Positions 1-6,049 of a stretch of DNA of 17,016 nucleotides are shown here, in pieces. The stretch's first letter is position 1. Each line of letters starts with the position of its first letter. The position numbers were made by a program, and so were the translations under genes. Origin of the DNA: Phycisphaerales bacterium UBA4658 (GTDB lineage Bacteria; Planctomycetota; Phycisphaerae; Phycisphaerales; UBA1924). Under the pieces are notes generated by a model. The model was not told the DNA's origin. It saw nothing but the letters and a program-made list of their open reading frames with translations, and made no database searches. The stretch is taken from contig DHLW01000030.1 of assembly GCA_002405485.1 (NCBI GenBank), positions 1 to 17,016 on the forward strand, read 5' to 3'.

Positions 1-2537
1 ACGACCTGAACCTGCGTCCGGGCAAGAAGCACATCAAGTGTGCCAAGATCACGGGCGATACGTCGGGCAACTACCACCCGCACGGCGAGGCCGTCATCTA
101 TCCGACGCTCGTCGGCATGGCCCAGAAGTGGCGCATGCGTGCCACGCTGGTTGACCCGCAGGGAAACTTCGGCTCCATCGACGGCGATCCGCCCGCGGCC
201 CAGCGATACACCGAGGCCCGGATGACCGTCGCCGCGGTGGACATGCTCGACGATCTGAAGCTCGACACCGTCGACTTTCAGCCCAACTACGACGATCGGC
301 TCATGGAGCCGACGGTGCTCCCGGCCAAGTTCCCGAACCTGCTGGTGAACGGCTCGGTGGGTATCGCCGTCGGCATGGCGACGTCGCTGGCGCCGCACAA
401 TCCGATCGAGGTCTTCGACGCGATCGTCCGCGTGGTGGACAATCCCGAGATCGGGCTGGGCGAGCTCATGGCCGACGTGGCCGATGCCGAGGGCAGGATC
501 GTGCGTCGCGGGATCAAGGGGCCGGACTTCCCGACCGGCGGGATCATCCTGGGTCGCGGGGGCATCGTCGATGCGTACGCCACGGGGCGCGGCAAGGTGA
601 CGGTGCGCGGCAAGGTGCACATCGAGGAAGTCTCTGGCAGCAAGGACCGCCAGCAGATCGTCATCGATGAGATCCCGTACGGGTTGAACCAGACGACGCT
701 CATCGAGAAGATCAAGGAAGCCGTCGAGGACGGGCGGATCACTGAGGTCTCCGATGCGCGCAACGAGTCCGGTCGCGAGGCCCAGAGCCGCGTGGTCATC
801 GAGCTCAAGCGTTCGGCGGACCCCGCGGTGGTGGAGAATCAGCTCTACCAGTTCACCCCGCTGCAGCAGAGCTACAGCATCCACAACATCGCGCTCGTGA
901 ATCGCCAGCCTCGGACGCTGAGCATCATCGAGCTCATCAAGCTCTACATCGAGCATCGGACGGTGGTCATCCGTCGGCGCACCGCCCACCTGCTGGCCGA
1001 GGCCCGCAAGCGGGCCCACGTGCTGGAGGGCATGATCTTCGCCGTCTGCGACATCGACGAGGTGATCAAGCTCATCCGCTCGAGCCAGACGCGGGCGGAG
1101 GCGATCGAGAAGCTGATGCTCAAGCGCTTCCGGATCGCCGACGATCATCCGTTTGCGTCCCAGATTCCCGGCCGCCTGATGGAGCTGGTTCGTGCGTCCC
1201 GGGGCGCAAGTGGGGGGGGAGACTGGGGCGTGATGCTCAGCCGCATTCAGGCCGAGACGATCTGCAACATGCGGCTGTCCCAGCTCGTTGGCCTCGAGAT
1301 CGAGCGGCTCGTGGAGGACTACCGCCAGGTCGTGGCCCAGATCGAGGACTACGAGGACATCCTGGCCCGGCCCGAACGCGTCAAGGCCATGATCAAGTCC
1401 GACTGCGAGGAGATGCGTGCCCGCTTCGCGTCGACACGCGTCGTGGGAGATTCCAAGCGATTCATCGGCGACCGCGTGACCGAGATCCAGGACGGGGGTG
1501 ACGGCTCGGCGATCGACATAGGCGCGCTCATCCAGGTCGAGGACATGGCCGTCACCATCTCGCACCAGGGATACGCCAAGCGCGTCGCGCTCAGCACCTA
1601 TCGCCAGCAGAGCCGCGGCGGGAAGGGCATCATCGGCGGAGCCGCGAAGGACGAGGACTTCATCGAGCACATGTTCGTCGCCAGCACGCACGACGACCTG
1701 CTGTGCTTCACGAACACCGGGCGCGTGTTCCGGATCAAGGTCTACGAACTGCCGGAGATGCCTCGCACGAGCAAGGGCCGCCCCTTCGTGAACCTCATCG
1801 AACTCAAGGAGGGCGAGAAGGTCCGGGCCTTCCTCCCCATCACCGACTTCGAGGCCAGCAGCAAGTATCTCACCTTCCTCTCTCGCCAGGGCATCGTGAA
1901 GCGCACGCCGCTCAAGGACTACCGGAACGTCAACCGTTCGGGGCTCATCGCCGTCGGGCTCAAGGAAGGCGACTCGATCCTCGACGTGCTGGAGACGACG
2001 GGGACCGACGACCTGCTGCTGGCGACCGCCGGGGGCATGTCCATCCGCTTCAACGAGGACGAGGCCCGGGCCATGGGCCGATCCGCGGCGGGCGTCAAGG
2101 CCATTGAGCTCGACGAGGGCGACGAGGTCATCGGGGCCATCGCCGTGCACATGGCCGGCGACGCCGAAGACAAGAAGTTCCTCACCACTGTGGACCCCAA
2201 GCTCTGCCTGCTGACCATCAGCGAGAACGGCTTCGGCAAACGCACCCCGGTGGATGAGTATCGCGTGCAGCCCGAAACCGGACCGATCCGCTCGCAGAGC
2301 CGCGGCGGCAAGGGTCGCGTGAACATCGACGCATCCGATCGCAACGGCAAGTCCGTCGCGGCGCTGGGCGTGCTGGAGGGTGACGACGTGGTGGTCACGA
2401 CGCGCACAGGCATGACCGTCCGCATGCCCGTCGGCGAGATTCGCGAGACCGGACGCGGAGCTCAAGGCGTCCGCATCGTCAAGCTGGACGAGGGCGATCA
2501 GGTGGTTGCCGCCGCCAGAGTCGTCGCGGGCGAGTGA
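1..2537 (+). CDS. gyrA: DNA gyrase subunit A, 5'-truncated by window edge
   Basis: Catalytic subunit of gyrase, the type IIA topoisomerase that breaks and rejoins both DNA strands and, with GyrB, introduces negative supercoils. The first complete codon is at position 3, and 844 residues plus TGA are present. The YHPHG motif is at 72-86 and the catalytic Tyr of RYTEAR at 207-209. With the YHPHG and Tyr motifs aligned to E. coli, no gap is needed between residues 83 and 122, so about 53 N-terminal residues are missing. The winged-helix and tower region is followed by a C-terminal beta-pinwheel. Two QSRGGKG heptads (1608-1628 and 2295-2315) match the GyrA box, which marks gyrase rather than topoisomerase IV. 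The protein ends right after the last blade, with no acidic tail. The pocket positions equal to E. coli Ser83 and Asp87 are Ala and Pro. An eight-G run lies at 1212-1219. Confidence 0.96.
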   Translation, partial: DLNLRPGKKHIKCAKITGDTSGNYHPHGEAVIYPTLVGMAQKWRMRATLVDPQGNFGSIDGDPPAAQRYTEARMTVAAVDMLDDLKLDTVDFQPNYDDRLMEPTVLPAKFPNLLVNGSVGIAVGMATSLAPHNPIEVFDAIVRVVDNPEIGLGELMADVADAEGRIVRRGIKGPDFPTGGIILGRGGIVDAYATGRGKVTVRGKVHIEEVSGSKDRQQIVIDEIPYGLNQTTLIEKIKEAVEDGRITEVSDARNESGREAQSRVVIELKRSADPAVVENQLYQFTPLQQSYSIHNIALVNRQPRTLSIIELIKLYIEHRTVVIRRRTAHLLAEARKRAHVLEGMIFAVCDIDEVIKLIRSSQTRAEAIEKLMLKRFRIADDHPFASQIPGRLMELVRASRGASGGGDWGVMLSRIQAETICNMRLSQLVGLEIERLVEDYRQVVAQIEDYEDILARPERVKAMIKSDCEEMRARFASTRVVGDSKRFIGDRVTEIQDGGDGSAIDIGALIQVEDMAVTISHQGYAKRVALSTYRQQSRGGKGIIGGAAKDEDFIEHMFVASTHDDLLCFTNTGRVFRIKVYELPEMPRTSKGRPFVNLIELKEGEKVRAFLPITDFEASSKYLTFLSRQGIVKRTPLKDYRNVNRSGLIAVGLKEGDSILDVLETTGTDDLLLATAGGMSIRFNEDEARAMGRSAAGVKAIELDEGDEVIGAIAVHMAGDAEDKKFLTTVDPKLCLLTISENGFGKRTPVDEYRVQPETGPIRSQSRGGKGRVNIDASDRNGKSVAALGVLEGDDVVVTTRTGMTVRMPVGEIRETGRGAQGVRIVKLDEGDQVVAAARVVAGE

Positions 2538-2579
2538 ACCCGGAGACGGGCCCCGGCCCCCCCCGGCGTGCACTTTCGT

Positions 2580-2624
2580 GCCGCCCGAGCGGACGCGTCG
2601 TGTTCCGAAGCGTCCGCTCGCGGC
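2580..2624. terminator. Hairpin between convergent gyrA and transaldolase genes
   Basis: The 94-base gap between two converging genes holds an inverted repeat. The arm at 2580-2595 (GCCGC, two unpaired C, GAGCGGACG) pairs with CGTCCGCTCGCGGC at 2611-2624 across a 15-base loop. There is no T-run on either side, so it is not a classical intrinsic terminator. Its position suggests a shared transcription-end or RNA 3'-end structure for both genes. This is inference from position and symmetry only. Confidence 0.4.
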
Positions 2625-2631
2625 AGGGGCG

Positions 2632-3279
2632 TTATCCGCCGAAGGCCTTCTTGTAGTCCTCAAGGAACTTCTTGAGCCCGTTGTCCGTCAGCGGGTGGTT
2701 GAGCATGGTCTTGATGACGCTGAACGGCACGGTCGCCACGTCGGCCCCGGCGAGGGCGCAGTCGACCATGTGCTTGGGATGCCGCACGGAGGCGGCCAGG
2801 ATCTTGGTCGTGTACCCGTAGTTGTCGTAGATCTGCCGAAGCTTGTGGATCAGGTCCATCCCGTCCTCGGCGATGTCGTCGAGCCGTCCGATGAACGGGC
2901 TGACGAGAAAAGCCCCGGCCTTGGCGACCATGAGCCCCTGCAGCGGCTGGAAGCAGAGCGTCAGGTTCGTCTTGACCCCGTTGTCGCTCAGGGCCTTGCA
3001 TGCCCGGACGCCATCGACGGTGGTCGGGAGCTTGATGACGATGTTCGGCGCGATCTTGATGTGCTGCTCGGCTTCCTTCATCATGCCGTCGAAGTTCGTG
3101 GCGATGACCTCCGCCGACACCGGGCCCTTGACGACCTCGCAGATCTCCGCGAGCCGCTTGGCGTACGGAACGTTCTCCTTGGCGATGAGCGAGGGATTGG
3201 TGGTCACCCCGTCGAGCACGCCGAGCTGGGCGGCTTCCTTGATCTCCGTCAAGCTCGCGGTGTCGATGTACAGATCCAT
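2632..3279 (-). CDS. tal: Transaldolase / fructose-6-phosphate aldolase family protein (TalC/MipB type)
   Basis: A 215-residue class I aldolase of the short transaldolase family. It probably moves a dihydroxyacetone unit between sugar phosphates in the non-oxidative pentose phosphate pathway, in the cytoplasm. Family marks visible are the N-terminal YIDTA, GVTTNPSLIAKE near residue 24, VSAEVI near 54, the Schiff-base lysine in IKLPTT (Lys83), SPFIGRLDD near 127 and a C-terminal HPLTDNG. Length matches Bacillus YwjH-type proteins of about 212 residues, not the long E. coli TalB type. The longer reading frame adds 31 non-conserved residues. The chosen ATG has AAGGAG six bases upstream and starts exactly at the family's conserved MxxxxDTA. 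The gene is divergent from the YhaM-like gene. Transaldolase versus fructose-6-phosphate aldolase activity cannot be settled by eye. Confidence 0.95.
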   Translation of the reverse strand: MDLYIDTASLTEIKEAAQLGVLDGVTTNPSLIAKENVPYAKRLAEICEVVKGPVSAEVIATNFDGMMKEAEQHIKIAPNIVIKLPTTVDGVRACKALSDNGVKTNLTLCFQPLQGLMVAKAGAFLVSPFIGRLDDIAEDGMDLIHKLRQIYDNYGYTTKILAASVRHPKHMVDCALAGADVATVPFSVIKTMLNHPLTDNGLKKFLEDYKKAFGG

Positions 3280-3335
3280 GGTGGGCTCCTTGGCGGTGTG
3301 TGGCTGGAGAACGGGTTCGAAATCGGGCCTTGGTG

Positions 3336-3364
3336 AGGATATCGGCGATCTCCCCGCGGTGTCG
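3336..3364 (-). promoter_or_regulatory. Candidate promoter for the transaldolase gene
   Basis: Read on the minus strand, TATCCT (3341-3336) resembles a -10 box, and CGACAC (3364-3359) lies 17 bases upstream as a poor -35 match. A start near 3329 would give a 5' leader of about 50 bases before the transaldolase ATG. The same TATCCT hexamer precedes the QueC-like gene. Inferred by eye. Confidence 0.25.
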
Positions 3365-3405
3365 TTGGTCAATCAAGGCGCTGACGATCCAGAACGCGGG
3401 GCGAC

Positions 3406-3433
3406 TTTGGCCGGAGGCCGGCCACACTACACT
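3406..3433 (+). promoter_or_regulatory. Candidate promoter of a leaderless YhaM-like mRNA
   Basis: TACACT at 3428-3433 resembles a -10 box, and TTTGGC at 3406-3411 lies 16 bases upstream as a weak -35. Only six bases separate TACACT from the ATG at 3440, and no Shine-Dalgarno sequence is visible. Transcription would therefore begin at or next to the start codon. The same arrangement is seen before the QueC-like gene. Confidence 0.35.
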
Positions 3434-3439
3434 GATGCC

Positions 3440-4477
3440 ATGACCACGTTCTCCGGTTCGTCCAAGCCCCGCTCCCGACGGTACATCGCCGAGTTCGTGC
3501 CCTATGAGCGGGTCGAGGGCGTGTTCGCCATCCACAACCCTCAACTCGGGCAGACCAAGACGGCCAAGCCGTTCCTCAAGTGCCTGATCGGGGACAAGAC
3601 CGGCCAGGCCCCTGCCCGGATGTGGACGATCGAGCCGGCGATCTTCCGAGCCGTGTCGAACGTCGGGTTTGCCTACATCGAGGGCGAGACCCAGGCATAT
3701 CAGGGCGAGTTGCAGGTCATCGTGCAGGTGATCGACCCGACCGAGCCGTCAGAGGAGGATCTGCGCGAGCTGATTCCTTCGTCGAAGCGCGACCCGGAGG
3801 AGATGTTCGCCGAACTCAAGTCCGTGCTCGACGCGCTCGCACATCCCGCCGCCCGCGCCCTCGCCCAGACCTATCTCGCCGACGAGCACCTCATGGCGGC
3901 CTTCAAGCGTGCGCCGGCGGCCAAGAGCATGCACCACGCGTACCTTGGCGGGCTTCTGGAGCACACGCTCTCGCTCGTGAACCTCGCGACGCGGGTCTGT
4001 CCGCTCTATCCGGGCGTGAACCAGGACGTGGTCGTGCTGGGTCTGTTCCTGCACGATCTGGGCAAGACCCGCGAGCTCGTGTACGACCGCGTCTTCGGAT
4101 ACTCCGATCGCGGCGAGCTCATCGGGCACATCGTCGACGGTGCAATCATGCTGCACGACAAGGCCCAGCAGGTCATGCGCGCCACCGGGCAGCGACTCCC
4201 CCAGAACCTCGTGCTCGTGCTCCAGCACATCATCCTGAGCCACCACGGCGTGCCGGAGTTCGGCGCGGCGAAGGTCCCGATGACGCCTGAGGCGCTGCTG
4301 GTCTCGATGCTGGACAACCTCGACGCCAAAATGAACATCGCCGTCTCCGCCGCACGTCCGGAGGGTGGCTTCGCCGACCCGTCCGACCAGCGCGGGGAGG
4401 GGCTCAACGGCAACTTCACCGAGAAGCAGTGGGGCCTGGACACCAAGCTCTTCCGCCCCGATCCGCTCGCCGATTGA
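3440..4477 (+). CDS. YhaM-family 3'-5' exoribonuclease (OB fold plus HD domain)
   Basis: 345 residues. An N-terminal OB-fold nucleic-acid-binding domain (about 18-100; TAKPFLKCLIGDKTG, then MW and YQGELQV) is followed by an HD phosphohydrolase domain (about 120-305). Metal-ligand candidates are His165-His166 in MHHAYLGG, His205-Asp206 in LHDLGK, His230 in LIGHI, His268-His269 in LSHHG, and the DNLDAKM motif at 292-298. The order and spacing match Bacillus subtilis YhaM (314 residues), a metal-dependent 3'-5' exoribonuclease, so a role in RNA end trimming or turnover is likely. The ATG was chosen because the OB fold begins about 15 residues later and the upstream extension belongs to the transaldolase shadow frame. 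There is no Shine-Dalgarno site; a -10-like TACACT sits six bases upstream. The LON-domain gene follows 81 bases downstream on the same strand. Confidence 0.9.
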   Translation: MTTFSGSSKPRSRRYIAEFVPYERVEGVFAIHNPQLGQTKTAKPFLKCLIGDKTGQAPARMWTIEPAIFRAVSNVGFAYIEGETQAYQGELQVIVQVIDPTEPSEEDLRELIPSSKRDPEEMFAELKSVLDALAHPAARALAQTYLADEHLMAAFKRAPAAKSMHHAYLGGLLEHTLSLVNLATRVCPLYPGVNQDVVVLGLFLHDLGKTRELVYDRVFGYSDRGELIGHIVDGAIMLHDKAQQVMRATGQRLPQNLVLVLQHIILSHHGVPEFGAAKVPMTPEALLVSMLDNLDAKMNIAVSAARPEGGFADPSDQRGEGLNGNFTEKQWGLDTKLFRPDPLAD

Positions 4478-4479
4478 GC

Positions 4480-4519
4480 CGGCCGAGGATCCAGACCCTT
4501 CGGGCGTGCCGCTCGGCCG
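4480..4519 (+). terminator. Hairpin after the YhaM-like gene
   Basis: Starting three bases after the TGA, CGGCCGAG (4480-4487) is exactly complementary to CTCGGCCG (4512-4519). A small CCC-TTC-GGG hairpin lies inside the 24-base loop. No T-run follows. It may be a terminator or a 3' end stabiliser separating this gene from the LON-domain gene. Confidence 0.35.
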
Positions 4520-4533
4520 CCGCGGCCGCCGCG

Positions 4534-4550
4534 TATAGTTCATTCAGGAG
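4534..4550 (+). promoter_or_regulatory. -10-like box and ribosome binding site of the LON-domain gene
   Basis: TATAGT at 4534-4539 matches a -10 box at five of six bases. AGGAG at 4546-4550 sits eight bases before the ATG at 4559. A start seven bases after the -10 box would make the leader only about 13 bases long and begin it at the Shine-Dalgarno site. No -35 box is evident. The same TATAGTTC octamer recurs at 5355-5362. Confidence 0.35.
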
Positions 4551-4558
4551 CGTGCACG

Positions 4559-5263
4559 ATGTCGTCGGACACCTTCGAGGTGAACTTCGGGCAACCGTTC
4601 GGGCTGTTTCCGCTCGCCGGCGTGACCGTCATGCCGCACGGCCTGCGGTCGCTCCACATGTTCGAGCCCCGGTATCGCCAGCTCGTGACCGACGTCATGG
4701 ACGGCAAGCGGCAGTTTGCCACGGCGACCTTCGAGGGCGGGCGGTGGCAGCAGGAGTACCACGGCCGGCCGCCGCTTCGACCCGCCGTGTGCATCGTGCA
4801 GATCATGCAGCACGCCGAGTTCGAGGACGGAACGCACGGCGTGATCGTGCAGGGTCTTTGCCGGGCCCGCATCGTGAACGAGTTGCCCGCCGACGGCAAG
4901 AAGCTCTACCGCCGCGCCAAGCTCGAGCCGCTGGAGATCATCGAGCCCGACGAGGAACTGCTGACCACGTTCCGCTCGCGGATTGTCGCCGCGATGGAGC
5001 ACGACCGGCTCGCCGACCTTCGCGGAGCTTCCGCCATGGTCGAGCACCTGAAGAATGACGAGATTCCCACCAGCACCATCTTCGAGGTCCTCGGGTTCAA
5101 CTTCCTCACCGACGAGGAGCTTCGCTACCGATTGCTCGCCAGTGATGACGCCCGGGAGCGGGCGGCGATCGTCTCCGCTGAACTGCTCCGCCTGCAGACC
5201 ACCCTCCGCAAGGCCCAGCCCCAGCGGCAGACCGACGCCCCCAAGGGGTGCTGCTGGAACTGA
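4559..5263 (+). CDS. Stand-alone LON substrate-binding domain protein
   Basis: 234 residues carrying only the PUA-like N-terminal domain of Lon protease. Visible marks are FGLFPLAGVTVMPHG (residues 14-28), LHMFEPRYRQLV (32-43), GTHGVIVQGLCRARI (91-105), and an arm ending in a helical segment (about 131-220) with an FEVLGFNFLTDEELRYRLLAS motif. No AAA+ ATPase or Ser-Lys protease domain follows, so it cannot be an active protease. Such short LON proteins (often labelled peptidase S16 domain protein) are common; in cereblon this domain is part of a substrate receptor, but the bacterial role is unclear. The start is fixed by AGGAG eight bases upstream. It ends in a Cys-Cys-Trp-Asn tail. Probable cytoplasmic protein with no signal peptide. 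Confidence 0.88.
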   Translation: MSSDTFEVNFGQPFGLFPLAGVTVMPHGLRSLHMFEPRYRQLVTDVMDGKRQFATATFEGGRWQQEYHGRPPLRPAVCIVQIMQHAEFEDGTHGVIVQGLCRARIVNELPADGKKLYRRAKLEPLEIIEPDEELLTTFRSRIVAAMEHDRLADLRGASAMVEHLKNDEIPTSTIFEVLGFNFLTDEELRYRLLASDDARERAAIVSAELLRLQTTLRKAQPQRQTDAPKGCCWN

Positions 5264-5305
5264 CCGGTTGATCACCCCAGGAACGGCCACGGTGGTCGAA
5301 TCAAC

Positions 5306-5322
5306 TTGGGGGCAGTCCCCAG
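5306..5322 (+). terminator. Weak hairpin downstream of the LON-domain gene
   Basis: TTGGGG (5306-5311) can pair with CCCCAG (5317-5322), including one G-T wobble, across a five-base loop about 43 bases after the LON gene stop. There is no T-run. It is a weak terminator candidate. Confidence 0.2.
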
Positions 5323-5354
5323 ATTGCAGGAACCAGCACGCCCGGTGTTCGTTC

Positions 5355-5488
5355 TATAGTTCGGAGTCCGGTGTGCCGCCCCTGCGGACACGGGTCGCGG
5401 TTGTCGCGGACTCTTCCGAGGCGTGGTCACGCCCAGGTTCGGCCAATGGCCGTATGGGTTTCTCCGAGCCCTTTCGCACTCCGGAGTG
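5355..5488 (+). promoter_or_regulatory. TATAGT box and structured leader before the glycine-zipper lipoprotein
   Basis: The 240-base gap before the lipoprotein starts with a -10-like TATAGT (5355-5360). A run of inverted repeats follows. GAGTCCG (5364-5370) pairs with CGGACTC (5407-5413). Inside it, GTGT-G-CCGC (5371-5379) pairs with GCGGACAC (5384-5391) over a CCCT loop. Next come GGCGTG/CACGCC (5420-5433), CGGCC/GGCCG (5440-5452) and the 12-base palindrome CACTCCGGAGTG (5477-5488), just before the Shine-Dalgarno GGAGG (5491-5495). If TATAGT is the true -10 box, the left arm of the first stem would be only partly transcribed, so either the promoter or the RNA reading of that stem is wrong. 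Regulation of the lipoprotein is inferred. Confidence 0.35.
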
Positions 5489-5503
5489 ATGGAGGATCGG
5501 TTC

Positions 5504-5869
5504 ATGAACAGTCATCGTCGCTCGCTGGCGCTCGGTGCGTTGCTCATGGTCGTCGCAGCCGGTGCGAGCGGCTGCAGCAACGCCGGCACGGGTGCACTCT
5601 CTGGCGCGGGTCTGGGCGCGGGAGCCGGGGCCATCATCGGTTCGCTCTATGGCGGCGCCGGCAAGGGCGCGATCATCGGTACCGTCGCTGGCGCACTTGG
5701 CGGCGCGATTATCGGGGATCAGAACGCCCGAAACGCCAGCGCGCCCCGTTACGGCTATTCGGGCGGGTACGGCTCGTCGTATGGCGGGGGCGGCGGGTAC
5801 TACACCGAGTACCGCACCGAAACGCGGTACTACTACCCGCCTCGCAGCTACGGGCATTGTCACTGGTAA
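5504..5869 (+). CDS. Glycine-zipper lipoprotein with Gly/Tyr-rich tail
   Basis: 121 residues. A short basic N-terminus and a hydrophobic stretch (residues 8-19) lead to a lipobox-like ASGC with Cys24, predicting an exported, lipid-anchored envelope protein. Residues 34-71 form a glycine zipper (repeated GxxxG and GAIIG units) like the 17-kDa antigen/YmgG-type domains, which insert as paired helices in membranes. The rest (about 81-121) is rich in Gly and Tyr, with an acidic-basic TEYRTETRYYY patch and a Cys-His-Trp end. The start at the second ATG is favoured by GGAGG eight bases upstream; the earlier ATG (5489) overlaps that Shine-Dalgarno site. The precise role is unknown; envelope integrity is the usual guess. 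The gene is preceded by a structured leader and followed by strong hairpins. Confidence 0.82.
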   Translation: MNSHRRSLALGALLMVVAAGASGCSNAGTGALSGAGLGAGAGAIIGSLYGGAGKGAIIGTVAGALGGAIIGDQNARNASAPRYGYSGGYGSSYGGGGGYYTEYRTETRYYYPPRSYGHCHW

Positions 5870-5924
5870 GGTAAAGCTCTTGGCACCCCTCGGGCGCGGG
5901 TCGGGCACGGCCGGATTGTGGACA

Positions 5925-6015
5925 GCCGCTCGCCGGCAAGCTGACACATCTGCGAACCGGCGAGCGGCCTGTGCGCATGGACTCTGCACGCCAGCGCACA
6001 GCGTGAACGCACGCT
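5925..6015. terminator. Three adjoining hairpins between convergent lipoprotein and aspartokinase genes
   Basis: The 180-base gap between converging genes holds three inverted repeats in direct succession. GCCGCTCGCCGG (5925-5936) is perfectly complementary to CCGGCGAGCGGC (5957-5968). CTGTGCGC-A-TGG (5969-5980) pairs with CCAGCGCACAG (5991-6001), an 11-pair stem with one bulged A. AGCGTG (6000-6005) pairs with CACGCT (6010-6015) over AACG. No T-runs follow. The simplest reading is a bidirectional terminator or 3'-end structure, but a small structured RNA is also possible. Confidence 0.45.
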
Positions 6016-6049
6016 CCCGCTCGGCATGGTTCTGCTCGTCCGCTGGACG

